A DNA stretch of 64,000 nt from Devosia soli (GCF_000970455.1 NZ_LAJG01000042.1:1-64000); one strand, 5' to 3'. Numbered from the stretch's first letter, positions 1-7,310 are shown. Notes: a model not told the origin generated them from the sequence alone. Numbers and translations are program-made.

Positions 1-57
1 CCCCGACCCCGTCTGGTCGAGCTTTAGAAGCATATCCTTGCCGCTCTGGGCTGCCAT
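1..57 (-). CDS. GTA major tail protein, N-terminus only (cut by window edge)
   Basis: Nineteen codons are visible, beginning MAAQSGKDMLLKLDQTGSG. This opening is typical of the major tail tube protein of Rhodobacter-type gene transfer agents (RcGTA gp9, TP901-1-like family). A Shine-Dalgarno stretch (GAGAGAGGGACC) precedes the ATG. It is the next gene after the DUF3168 tail-terminator gene, which is the expected GTA order. The body of the gene and the remaining tail genes lie beyond the left edge, so completeness cannot be judged. Confidence 0.75.
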   Translation of the reverse strand, partial: MAAQSGKDMLLKLDQTGSG

Positions 58-99
58 TCTTTTGGTCCCTCTCTCAGTGTCACCACACCCACCAGCGCG

Positions 100-136
100 T
101 CCCTCCCCCTCCCGAGGGGGAGGCTAGGTGGGGGTC
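100..136 (-). repeat. Palindromic intergenic repeat, family A copy 1
   Basis: Arms CCTCCCCCT and AGGGGGAGG surround a short CCG centre, followed by the tail CTAGGTGGGGGTC. The copy ends 3 bp short of the stop codon of the DUF3168 gene and lies in the transcribed gap before the major tail gene. Four further copies abut stop codons elsewhere (about 1535, 4900, 40825 and 43449). Confidence 0.85.
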
Positions 137-139
137 CCG

Positions 140-526
140 CTACTCCGTCAAAAACCGCAGCAAGACCGCGGCCCGCGCCTGCCCCGTCGCGGTATCAATG
201 ACGGTTTCGGTTCGCACATGCTCCGCCAGCGTCACCGCCAATCCCGCCGGCGCCAACCCGCTCCGCGCAGCCATCACCCGCTCGGCAATTTCCAGCGCCG
301 CCTTCCGGCTCGGCCGATCCGCCCAGCAACGCACCATCACCCGGTGCTCCTGCCCCGGCGTCCCATCGCCATCGGTCTGGCGCATATCGTGCCGGTCGAT
401 CACCACATAAGGCGCTGGCCTGTTCTGCGGCGGCGCATCGAACACCCCGCCCGCCCCGATCAGCGCGGCATCTGCTTCGAGCGCCGCCACCAGCGCCCCC
501 TGCAGCAAAACGATCGGATGGCTCAT
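140..526 (-). CDS. DUF3168 tail-terminator protein (GTA gp8-like)
   Basis: A 128-residue protein of the DUF3168 family, which in tailed phages and gene transfer agents acts at the tail end joining the head connector. The opening MSHPIVLLQGALVAALEAD and the central NRPAPYVVIDRHD segment match the family's N-terminal helix and first strand. The ATG overlaps the stop of the head-closure gene as ATGA (4 bp), so the two are probably translationally coupled. Length is normal for the family. The assignment rests on sequence resemblance together with the GTA gene order. Confidence 0.85.
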   Translation of the reverse strand: MSHPIVLLQGALVAALEADAALIGAGGVFDAPPQNRPAPYVVIDRHDMRQTDGDGTPGQEHRVMVRCWADRPSRKAALEIAERVMAARSGLAPAGLAVTLAEHVRTETVIDTATGQARAAVLLRFLTE

Positions 527-864
527 CCCGTCACCTGCGTCTCGCTACACGAACAGCTCAGATAAGCCCGCCGCCCGTTCAAATCCGCCGCGCTGACCAC
601 ATCGAGATTACGCCCGCGATAGATGATCCGATCCCCCGGCCCCAGATCGGGCCGAAACCGCAGCACCACCGCATGCGAAATCGCCACCGTGCGCCCGTCG
701 GCATTGTTCCCCTGCCGCCCCGAAAGGCTGCGCACCCGCGCCCAGGCATTGCCCATCGGCACAAAAATCCGCGCATGCCCGCCTTCCGGCTCAGCCACGC
801 TTTCGCGCCGCCTAAGCTGCACCCGATCGGTCAGCGTGCCGATCGGCGGCAGTGTCTCACTCAC
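523..864 (-). CDS. Phage head closure / head-tail adaptor (GTA gp7-like)
   Basis: A 113-residue protein of the SPP1 gp16-like head-tail joining family, which plugs the connector after DNA packaging. The pattern of an N-terminal IGTLTDRVQLRRRE strand, a central GNAWARVRSLSG and a DRIIYRGRNLDVVS segment is characteristic. The start is GTG, overlapping the stop of the upstream connector gene as GTGA, and its own stop overlaps the next ATG. This is one of a tight series of overlapping head genes in the GTA cluster. Confidence 0.85.
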   Translation of the reverse strand: MSETLPPIGTLTDRVQLRRRESVAEPEGGHARIFVPMGNAWARVRSLSGRQGNNADGRTVAISHAVVLRFRPDLGPGDRIIYRGRNLDVVSAADLNGRRAYLSCSCSETQVTG

Positions 865-1427
865 AGCCGCACCCGCTTGTGCGCCGCCACCAACCGGTCG
901 AACCCGGTGGGCACCACCGCCCCCGAACCCGCCACGATGACGGCATCGCGATGCTCAAACCAATGCGCGATCAGCCCGAGCATGGCTTGTTTGAGATCAG
1001 CCGGCACCTCTTCGGGCTCCGTGCCAAACCCCGCGACATAATCGATCTCAATCCCCTGCCGCTCCTGCAGCGCCGGCATGCCCATTACGACCCGCGGCAC
1101 GATCAGCCGATCGGGCTCCGACCGAAACTGATCGAGCGTCAGCTCATGGCTCGCGCCATTGCCATCGGTCGCCGAAATCTCGGTCACGGCGATTAGCGGC
1201 GCCACCGGCAGCTTGACGACGCCATTCTCCGGCCAATCGTCGAGCACCATCCGCCAACTCTGCGCCAAGAACGCCTTGCCAGTAATACCCTCGACATGCA
1301 GCCGAGCCGCCCCGATCAGCGTCGTGATCAGACCGTCTTCTGCAGCCTCTTCGACTTTCAGAAACCCCTTCGCCTCGACAAGCGAAACCGGCTCCTCGGC
1401 GGGCCCCGCCAGGAGATAGGACGTCAT
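861..1427 (-). CDS. Head-tail connector protein (GTA gp6-like)
   Basis: A 188-residue connector protein of the HK97 gp6-like family, which forms the ring beneath the portal. It opens with MTSYLLAGPAEEPVSLVEAK and contains the typical VEGITGKAFLAQSWRMVLD and IDYVAGFG segments. I chose the ATG at 1427 because an AAGGAA Shine-Dalgarno sits just upstream; an in-frame start at 1460 would add 11 residues rich in Arg and Asn that look untranslated. It is separated from the capsid gene by about 140 bp of hairpin-forming repeats, unlike the tight overlaps downstream. Confidence 0.85.
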   Translation of the reverse strand: MTSYLLAGPAEEPVSLVEAKGFLKVEEAAEDGLITTLIGAARLHVEGITGKAFLAQSWRMVLDDWPENGVVKLPVAPLIAVTEISATDGNGASHELTLDQFRSEPDRLIVPRVVMGMPALQERQGIEIDYVAGFGTEPEEVPADLKQAMLGLIAHWFEHRDAVIVAGSGAVVPTGFDRLVAAHKRVRL

Positions 1428-1451
1428 TGTTTTATTCCTTGTTTGGGAACG

Positions 1452-1570
1452 CCGCAGCACCCCCCACCCTTCCTCCTCTGATAGGGGGAGGGGTGCTGCG
1501 GTGGCTCTCTGCCGGTATCTCTAACTCGATAGGTCCCCCTCCCCCTACCAGGGGGAGGCTAGGTGGGGGT
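1452..1570 (-). repeat. Two hairpin repeats between GTA capsid and connector genes (family A copy 2)
   Basis: Two structures fill this gap. The first is an inverted repeat with perfect 12-bp arms at 1452-1463 and 1490-1501 (CCGCAGCACCCC / GGGGTGCTGCGG) enclosing a partial family-A core. The second, at about 1535-1570, is a full family-A copy whose final base is also the last base of the capsid stop codon. Both lie inside the GTA transcript, so they could lower expression of the genes after the highly needed capsid gene; that role is inferred. Confidence 0.8.
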
Positions 1571-2790
1571 TAGCTGACGCCAAATTTGAGCAGCTTGATC
1601 GCATCGTAATCCGCGATCCCGCCGCCAACCCGCTTCGTCGTATAAAACAGCACATAAGGCTTGCTCGAATAAGGATCGCGCAAGACGTTCACCCCCTGGC
1701 GATCGACGATCAGGTAGCCCCGGCGGAAATCACCAAAGGCCACCGAAAGCGAGTTTGCTCCTACGTTCGGCATGTCCTCCGCCTCCACCAGCGGAAAGCC
1801 CATGAAGCTCGCGCGACCGTCCGCGGTCGCCGAAGGCTGCCAAAGGTAGTTGCCGTCGGCATCCTTGAGCTTGCGCAACGTCCCCTGCGTCTTGCGGTTC
1901 ATCACCCAGGTCGCGTTCTGGCGATAGCCGGCCTTGAGCGCATAGACGAGATCAATCAACACATCGCTGGCATTGCTGGCCGGCAACGCGCCGGACGTTC
2001 CGGTCGCCACATAGCCAAGGTTGCCCCAGCTCCAGCTCGTCTCGGCCACCGCCGTCGCCGCCAGAAAGCCGGTCGGCTTGTTGACGCCATTACCGGTGAC
2101 GAAGGCCGTCGTTTCCTGCGCCGCAAAGGCCGCATTGACCTCGTCGGCGATCCACTGGCCGACATCGACCGCCGCATCGTCGAGGAAAGCCGTCGTCGCT
2201 GCCGGCATGGCGTAGAGTTCGGTCGTCGGATAGGTCAGTTCCGCCAGCGTCTGGCTCGATGTCGTCGGGCGGCTCGCCGCCTCGCCCACCCAGCCGGTCT
2301 GCGGCCCGGTCACCGTGATCGGACGCTTGTAGACCGAAGCCGAAACCTGGCGCACGCCGGCAATGGCGCGAATCGGGGAAATGCCCGTCATCAGCCGGGT
2401 GATTTCCACCTCAACCTCGGCAGGCACCACATAGCCGCCATCGGCGCCGACGCCGACCTGCAGCGCCTTTTCCTCGCCGCGCTTCACATAGGCCGAAAAG
2501 GCCTCCTTGTATTCGCCATTGGGCACTGAGCCCTTGCCCTCGAGCGCCGGGCGGCCACGCTCCGCCGTGGCGCGATCGAGCGCCGCCTTCTGCCCGTCGA
2601 GCACGGCATTGAGCTTTTCGAGCTTGCCTTCCAGCAAGCCGTCGGCCGTGCCGCGCTTTTCGATTTCTTTCAGGCGCTGGTCATTGGTGCGCTTGAATTC
2701 CTCGAACGCGGAGGAAAATTCGCCAAACAGCGCGGCAACGTCAGTCCCCGCGCCGGCCTTGGTTTCAAGGCCGTCGTCAATCCGATCCAT
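1570..2790 (-). CDS. Major capsid protein, HK97 fold (GTA gp5-like)
   Basis: A 406-residue HK97-type major capsid protein that builds the GTA head. Roughly residues 25-85 form a charged, helical delta/scaffold region (FEEFKRTNDQRLKEIEKRG) expected to be removed by the prohead protease. The rest is the HK97 shell domain, including VPAEVEVEITRLMTGISPIR, the tail-loop region GWVGEAASRPTTS and the C-terminal RVGGGIADYDAIKLLKFG. A GAAGGA Shine-Dalgarno precedes the ATG. The protease gene lies 12 bp upstream, the standard GTA order. Length is normal and no disruption is seen. Confidence 0.93.
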   Translation of the reverse strand: MDRIDDGLETKAGAGTDVAALFGEFSSAFEEFKRTNDQRLKEIEKRGTADGLLEGKLEKLNAVLDGQKAALDRATAERGRPALEGKGSVPNGEYKEAFSAYVKRGEEKALQVGVGADGGYVVPAEVEVEITRLMTGISPIRAIAGVRQVSASVYKRPITVTGPQTGWVGEAASRPTTSSQTLAELTYPTTELYAMPAATTAFLDDAAVDVGQWIADEVNAAFAAQETTAFVTGNGVNKPTGFLAATAVAETSWSWGNLGYVATGTSGALPASNASDVLIDLVYALKAGYRQNATWVMNRKTQGTLRKLKDADGNYLWQPSATADGRASFMGFPLVEAEDMPNVGANSLSVAFGDFRRGYLIVDRQGVNVLRDPYSSKPYVLFYTTKRVGGGIADYDAIKLLKFGVS

Positions 2791-2802
2791 GTCGGCATCC
2801 TT

Positions 2803-3279
2803 CTATCGGTTACGGATAGTCCTCGTGGCAGCCGCAATGGCGGCGCCGGCCGAAATGGGAACAGCGATCCGCGCCGCCTCCATCATCGGAAAGGTCACGA
2901 TCGAAATTTCATAAAGATCGATCTCGTGCAGCAGCCGGTTCCCCGCCTGCCGGCTGGCTTTCACGGTGCGAAAGCCGATGGAAAGCCCGTCGAGCGCCTC
3001 GGCCTCGATCAGGCGCTTGAGCGCATCCGCCCGCGGCACGCCCGGCACCAGGCGCCCGCGCGCAAACAGCCCATGCGCGTCCTCGCGCAGCTCCTCCCAA
3101 AAGCCCACCGGCTCCTTGGGATCATGCTGAAACAAGAGCCGAATGCGCCCCGCACGCTCCCTGAGGCTTTTGGCAAACGCTCCGGGCAAAACAATATCAC
3201 CGCCGCTATCGAGCCGGTCGAAAACGCTCGCATATCCGGCAAAGCGTCCATCGGCATCGACGGGAATTGGCCCCGCCAT
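2803..3279 (-). CDS. HK97-family prohead protease (GTA gp4-like)
   Basis: A 158-residue serine protease that trims the capsid scaffold during head maturation. The fold shows FAGYASVFDRLDSGGDIVLP at the start, the catalytic-histidine region LLFQHDPKEPVG and the catalytic-serine region EALDGLSIGFRT, then YEISIVTFPM. I placed the start at the ATG at 3279, with GGGGAG about 10 bases upstream, rather than the open-frame limit at 3474. The extra 65 residues would be low-complexity Gly/Ala and would overlap two other genes. The ATG overlaps the stop of the 51-codon ORF described next as TGATG. Confidence 0.88.
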   Translation of the reverse strand: MAGPIPVDADGRFAGYASVFDRLDSGGDIVLPGAFAKSLRERAGRIRLLFQHDPKEPVGFWEELREDAHGLFARGRLVPGVPRADALKRLIEAEALDGLSIGFRTVKASRQAGNRLLHEIDLYEISIVTFPMMEAARIAVPISAGAAIAAATRTIRNR

Positions 3280-3434
3280 CAGCGCTTGCTCCCCGCCCGC
3301 CCCTGCGGCCGAGCAGCCGATCGACCCGGCGGTTTCGCCATCGGCCTCCCCTTGTCCGCCAGCGTCCCCGCCAGGCTCCAGGCAAATTGCCGAAACGTCT
3401 GAACCCCCGCTTCCCGCCCCTGCTTTTCCGTCAT
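3279..3434 (-). CDS. Possible 51-residue basic protein threaded between GTA genes
   Basis: An ATG at 3434 overlaps the stop of the preceding small membrane-protein gene (TAATGA). The frame runs 51 codons and ends in a TGA overlapping the ATG of the prohead protease (TGATG). The product begins MTEKQGREAGVQTFRQFAWS and ends in a basic Arg/Pro/Gly-rich tail. Start/stop overlap on both sides is the arrangement seen between real neighbours in this cluster, and it would couple the protease to upstream translation. I do not recognise a family. It could instead be only the spacing device that carries ribosomes to the protease start. Confidence 0.45.
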   Translation of the reverse strand: MTEKQGREAGVQTFRQFAWSLAGTLADKGRPMAKPPGRSAARPQGRAGSKR

Positions 3435-3625
3435 TATTCGTCCCCCTTGCGAAAGAGCCTGTTGAGGCTCGCAATCTCGCTCACGAAATCATTGAACCGC
3501 CTGTTACCCGCCGCCATTTCCCGCAGCGCCCAAACCAGCAGCGAACTCGCCCCCGTCGCCCACAAAAACAGCGCCAGATGCGCAAGATCCGCGCGCTCGA
3601 CGATGGTTCTCGTCAGATCGTCCAT
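3434..3625 (-). CDS. Small membrane protein of the GTA cluster (gp3.5-like)
   Basis: A 63-residue protein, MDDLTRTIVERADLAHLALF..., with one hydrophobic helix at about residues 15-34 (LAHLALFLWATGASSLLVWA) and a charged C-terminal half. GTA clusters carry a short gene between the portal and the protease (RcGTA orfg3.5), and the position fits that gene. A GAGGGG Shine-Dalgarno precedes the ATG. The portal stop is 20 bp upstream. A role in head assembly or membrane association is unproven. Confidence 0.75.
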   Translation of the reverse strand: MDDLTRTIVERADLAHLALFLWATGASSLLVWALREMAAGNRRFNDFVSEIASLNRLFRKGDE

Positions 3626-3645
3626 GATGTGTCCCCTCAGCGCAG

Positions 3646-4809
3646 TCAGGCGGGCGAGACACCAACCATCTCCCGCTTCTCCGCATCGCTCAAAAAGTCC
3701 GCGCCGCCAATCCTCGCCCAGAGCGCCGCCCGATCCTCCGCCAGCGCCTCGACCTGGTCGAAATCCGGCACCACTTCGGCACCCTCGAAGGCCGGCCCCA
3801 GCCACAGGCTCAGTTCCTGCGCCACCCGCACCACCAGCGGCACCAGCGTTTGCCGCCACAGCGCCCGATTGGCCTCGGCCATATTGGCATAGGTATTGTC
3901 GCCGGGGATGCCGAGCAGCATGGGCGGCACCCCGAAGGCGAGCGCGATGTCCCGCGCTGCCGCATGCCGCGCCTCGATGAAATCCATCTCGCGCGGGCTC
4001 ATGGCGATGGCCTTCCAGTCGATGCCGCCATCCAGAACCATCGGGCGCCCCGCATTGGCGGCGCCGGAAAAATTCTCCTCGAGCTCTTCCTTGAGCCGCC
4101 GGAACTGTTCTTCCGTCAGCGAGCCGCCACCCGCCGAATAGACCAGCGCCCCGCTCGGCCGCGCAGCATTATCCAGCAGCGCCTTGTTCCACTGCGCCGA
4201 GGCATTGTGGATATCGAGGCTCGTCTGCGCCGCTTCGAGTGGCCCCATGCCATAATGGTCATCCATGGGATGAAACAGCGCCACATGCAGCACCCCTGGC
4301 ACCGGCGCCGTCTCCTGCGAAATCCGCACAGTGCGCCCGCCGGCCGTGTAGTCATAGCCCACTGGCCAGCCATCACCCCCGGATACGACCCGCATCCGAT
4401 CGGGCCGCAGCACAAACAGTGCCTTCACCCCGCCATCGACGATACCCGCCTGCAGATAGGCATTCCCCGAAGTCTGCAGATAGGCATAAACCGCCTCCAG
4501 CATCTCCGCGCCCGATTGCCGCCCATTCGGCCTTTGCAACAGCGCCACGAGCGGATGCTCGCTCACGTTCCGGCCATTGACCCTGACCACCAGCGGCACC
4601 CGGTTCGCCGTCTCGGCAATCAGCCTGATGCAGCGATAGACCACCGGATTGCGCATGAAACCCTGATTGACAAGGCTCGCATAACCCCGCCCGCTCCACT
4701 GCGCCGGCCCCAAGGCGCTCAACGTCATCAACGAATGTCCGCCAAAACTCTTGGCTTCAGCAGGCGCATTCGTCCGTCCGCCAAACAGGCGGCCCATCCA
4801 GTTCGGCAT
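3646..4809 (-). CDS. Phage portal protein, HK97 family (GTA gp3-like)
   Basis: A 387-residue portal protein forming the dodecameric DNA gate of the capsid. Family landmarks visible in order are GFMRNPVVYRCIRLIAETAN near residue 52, a TSGNAYLQAG segment, MSPREMDFIEARHAAARDIA, the FGVPPMLLGIPGDNTYANM loop and the WRQTLVPLVVRVAQELSLWL crown region. A GAGGGGACC Shine-Dalgarno lies before the ATG. Between this gene and the terminase lie about 130 bp containing a family-A repeat. Length is typical for GTA portals. Confidence 0.92.
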   Translation of the reverse strand: MPNWMGRLFGGRTNAPAEAKSFGGHSLMTLSALGPAQWSGRGYASLVNQGFMRNPVVYRCIRLIAETANRVPLVVRVNGRNVSEHPLVALLQRPNGRQSGAEMLEAVYAYLQTSGNAYLQAGIVDGGVKALFVLRPDRMRVVSGGDGWPVGYDYTAGGRTVRISQETAPVPGVLHVALFHPMDDHYGMGPLEAAQTSLDIHNASAQWNKALLDNAARPSGALVYSAGGGSLTEEQFRRLKEELEENFSGAANAGRPMVLDGGIDWKAIAMSPREMDFIEARHAAARDIALAFGVPPMLLGIPGDNTYANMAEANRALWRQTLVPLVVRVAQELSLWLGPAFEGAEVVPDFDQVEALAEDRAALWARIGGADFLSDAEKREMVGVSPA

Positions 4810-4899
4810 TTTTTGGTCCCCTCGATAGCCCTCACCCGACCTCCCCTGTGAGGAGAGGTTGTCTCAGCGGCTCACAATCATGTCGGCAAACGCGATCCG

Positions 4900-4935
4900 T
4901 CCCTCCCCCTCCCAGGGGGAGGCTAGGTGGGGGTA
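4900..4935 (-). repeat. Palindromic intergenic repeat, family A copy 3
   Basis: Arms CCTCCCCCT and AGGGGGAGG meet at a CCC centre and are followed by CTAGGTGGGGGTA. The copy ends about 6 bp from the stop codon of the large terminase gene and is oriented like the other stop-adjacent copies. It lies in the transcribed gap before the portal gene. Confidence 0.85.
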
Positions 4936-4940
4936 CTCCT

Positions 4941-6227
4941 CTAAATCACCCGCACCCGCGGCCCCTGCCCCTTCAACAACAGCTCCGTAAGCGCCCAGAC
5001 CAGCGCATCCACCCGGTCGGGCGAATGCCCATCGGCCTTGCCATCCGGCCCAAAGGCACAAAGCTCATCCTCAAGCGCCGTCAGTCCCGCCACATGCGAC
5101 ACCAGCCCCCGCGCATAAAGCGCCGCCACCGGCTCCGCCCGTACCCACTTGCCCCGGCTCGCCCGCACCTCGATCACCGGCACCGTCGCCTTCACTTGGG
5201 TAAGCAGCCCCTTCACCAGGTCGCCGCCCTGGTTCACTTCGACGACAATCGCGTCCGCCTGGTGCGCCTCGTAGGCTGCCACCGCCCGTTTCGCCCAGGT
5301 CAGCGGCGCCACACCCTTGAGCGTTGCGTCTTCGAGCACCACCGCGCCCTCGCCGCTCCGTCCGACCACCACAATCCCGCAAGCATCCGACCGCGCCGTC
5401 CCAGTCACTGGCGGATCGACCGCCACGACGATCCGCCCATCGACGGCCCCGCCCTCGCGGAACATCCCACGTTGCCAAAGCGCATCGGGCCGATCCTCGA
5501 TCAGCTCGCCCTCAAGCTCCTGCCGCCCCAGCACCGTACCGCGATAGCGCACCACCACGGCCTCCAGAAATGTCGGCGCCAGTTGCGCCTTGTTCTCTTC
5601 CGTCGTGATCCGCACCGTCACCGTCTGCGGGTCCGCAAGCAGCCGCTTGATCAGCTTCGTCGGCCGCGGCGTCGTCGTCACCAATTGGCGTGGCCGTTCC
5701 CCCAGCCGCAGCCCGAACTGCAATTGATCGAACGTTTCTTCCGCCCGCGGCCATTTCCCGGCCTCATCGCACCAGGCGGCAGCAAATTGCGGCCCGCGAA
5801 AGCGTTCCGGGTCCGACGCCGTCATGATCGAAGCCTCGACCCCATTAGGCCAGACCAATCGATTGCCGCCCCGCAGGATCGGCCGCTCATCGTCCGGATG
5901 CACCGCGATGATGCCGCTTTCGCCCCGCACCATGATGCTCAGCGCCTCGGTCATAGTCTCGCCTACCAGCGCTATCGGCGACACCCGCTCCCGCGCCAGC
6001 GTCCGCACCCATTCGGCTCCCGCCCGCGTCTTGCCCGAGCCGCGCCCGCCCATCAGCAGCCACGTCGTCCAGTCGCCCGCCGGTGGCAATTGCTTGGGAA
6101 AAGCCCAAAACGACCAGTCGAATAATTTCTTCTCCGCGGCCTCGTCGTCGAGCCGCTTCACCTCTTCCTCGGGAGGCAGCCTTGGCCCCTGGAAAGGCGC
6201 ATTGTCCCAAACGTCCGTGTCGGTCAC
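4941..6227 (-). CDS. Terminase large subunit (GTA gp2-like)
   Basis: A 428-residue packaging motor. The N-terminal ATPase carries Walker A GGRGSGKTRAGAEW (about residues 60-73) and a Walker B-like AAWCDEAGKW. The C-terminal RNase H-fold nuclease has its first acidic site in IVVAVDPPVTG and a later VEVNQGGDLV segment. The protein cuts and pumps DNA into GTA heads. The start is GTG, 9 bp after the small terminase stop, with a GGGG Shine-Dalgarno. All catalytic motifs look intact. Confidence 0.93.
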   Translation of the reverse strand: MTDTDVWDNAPFQGPRLPPEEEVKRLDDEAAEKKLFDWSFWAFPKQLPPAGDWTTWLLMGGRGSGKTRAGAEWVRTLARERVSPIALVGETMTEALSIMVRGESGIIAVHPDDERPILRGGNRLVWPNGVEASIMTASDPERFRGPQFAAAWCDEAGKWPRAEETFDQLQFGLRLGERPRQLVTTTPRPTKLIKRLLADPQTVTVRITTEENKAQLAPTFLEAVVVRYRGTVLGRQELEGELIEDRPDALWQRGMFREGGAVDGRIVVAVDPPVTGTARSDACGIVVVGRSGEGAVVLEDATLKGVAPLTWAKRAVAAYEAHQADAIVVEVNQGGDLVKGLLTQVKATVPVIEVRASRGKWVRAEPVAALYARGLVSHVAGLTALEDELCAFGPDGKADGHSPDRVDALVWALTELLLKGQGPRVRVI

Positions 6228-6236
6228 GCCGCGCCC

Positions 6237-6641
6237 CTATCGTGCGTTATACTGCTCCAGGCGCTTAACGAGCTTGGCCCGCATATCCGTCATATCCTTG
6301 CGGCTTGCCGGTTCCACATTGGGCTTGGTCGCCCCCTGCTTGATCAGCGCATCGAGCGTTTTCACCGTTTCGCTCAGCGCCTTCACCTGTTTGTCGATCG
6401 GTTCGTCCACTGCCTTCTCCAATTGTCTCACCTGGCTGTCCAAAACCTTGAGCATCCGCACCACGATGTCGCCATGCTTGGGCACTCTCGATCGCGAACT
6501 GAGCCAGCCTTCCGTTTGCCGGCGATAGCGCAGCTGCATTTCGGAGATCCCATGCCGCTGGCAGATCACGGAGGGTAGGAACAGCCGGCCTTCATACTCT
6601 TCCCGAATGGTGTCCCAGTCGGGCTTGCGCACGTCATCCAT
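6237..6641 (-). CDS. Small terminase-like protein (GTA gp1-like)
   Basis: A 134-residue protein starting MDDVRKPDWDTIREEYEGRL. Residues about 8-50 resemble an HTH domain (IREEYEGRLFLPSVICQRHG then ISEMQLRYRR), and the rest is a helical, coiled-coil-prone segment (LKVLDSQVRQLEKAVDEP). This matches the small terminase at the head of GTA clusters. The frame is open further upstream to 6749 but the added residues would cross the divergent KTSC promoter and start, so I prefer the ATG at 6641. It is probably the first gene of the GTA operon. Confidence 0.75.
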   Translation of the reverse strand: MDDVRKPDWDTIREEYEGRLFLPSVICQRHGISEMQLRYRRQTEGWLSSRSRVPKHGDIVVRMLKVLDSQVRQLEKAVDEPIDKQVKALSETVKTLDALIKQGATKPNVEPASRKDMTDMRAKLVKRLEQYNAR

Positions 6642-6726
6642 GTCATTGACTCGATTGTGAATCCGCCGCCGGAACCTCCCGGAATCGGGCGGGATTCGTC
6701 TTTGCGGAGTCGAGCAGGAGAGACCC
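6642..6726. promoter_or_regulatory. Divergent control region, GTA terminase / KTSC gene
   Basis: This 85-bp gap separates the divergent starts of the small terminase and the KTSC gene, and is the likely start of GTA head transcription. It holds an imperfect inverted repeat, GAATCCGCC at 6658-6666 facing GGCGGGATTC at 6688-6697. No TTAA-N7-TTAA CtrA motif is visible. An AGGAG site serves the KTSC gene. Confidence 0.4.
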
Positions 6727-6999
6727 ATGTCCACCGCCATCCGCCACATGCATTACAAGCCGGATAAGCAGGAGCTATCTGTCTGGTTTGGCCCGGACTT
6801 TCGCCGCTACAAATATTTCGGCGTGCCGCAGCACCTTTATGAAGCGTTCAGCGAAGCCGGCAGCCAGGGTCAGTTCTTCAATCGCTTCATCAAGGGGCGC
6901 TTCGATTGCGCCCCGGTCGTCCAGCCCGCCAACCCTAACAAAGGCTGGCAATCCATCCGCTCCGCCTCACCCACTTCTTCGACCATACCCAAACAATAG
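6727..6999 (+). CDS. KTSC-domain protein
   Basis: A 90-residue protein whose residues about 5-60 match the short KTSC domain (YKPDKQELSVWFGPDFRRYK then YFGVPQHLYEAFSEAGSQGQ and FFNRFIKGRF). The domain is found fused to some lysyl-tRNA synthetases and as stand-alone small proteins; its function is poorly known. A strong CAGGAG precedes the ATG. It is divergent from the GTA operon. The last 30 residues are Pro/Ser-rich and probably disordered. Confidence 0.8.
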   Translation: MSTAIRHMHYKPDKQELSVWFGPDFRRYKYFGVPQHLYEAFSEAGSQGQFFNRFIKGRFDCAPVVQPANPNKGWQSIRSASPTSSTIPKQ

Positions 7000-7310
7000 C
7001 AGGTCACCGTGACGCGGGGATAAGATGCATAAGTTTTTGGGTTTTACGGTTTCGGCGAGAGCCGCAGGCTGGTTTGCGCAGGATGAGCAGGCCCTCGCTT
7101 CCACCACCAAAAGCCCCGCAAACTCGACGCCCCACCTCCCCCTGAATAGGGCGTGCTCACTTTGGACCCGCGCGGCGTTTCCAATTTCCACCGTGTCCGT
7201 GGTTGGGAAGGCATGCTACCGACAGTCCAGCGTACAAAGTGCTCCCTGAATGGCGAAGGCCTGGAGGGGGTGACCGGCAAACACAGATTTCTAAGGCGAA
7301 CCCTACCCCC
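7000..7310. other. Gene-free mosaic of repeat fragments
   Basis: About 310 bp without a credible gene; short open frames here lack ribosome sites and protein-like composition. It holds a reversed, partial family-A repeat at 7130-7151 (CCCCACCTCCCCCT then AGGG), a second G/C palindromic fragment around 7240-7275, and a C-rich segment ending at the stop of the Hsp70-like gene. No tRNA, 6S or riboswitch signature was recognised. Confidence 0.5.

Noticed and set aside
2803-3474. Longer prohead protease starting at 3474
   Set aside because: The extra 65 residues are Gly/Ala low complexity, overlap two coupled small genes and lack a ribosome site; the ATG at 3279 has one.
7000-7310. Possible structured RNA (6S-like or riboswitch) in the gap after the KTSC gene
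   Set aside because: G/C palindromes here are explained by fragments of dispersed repeats; no conserved RNA motif could be matched by eye.
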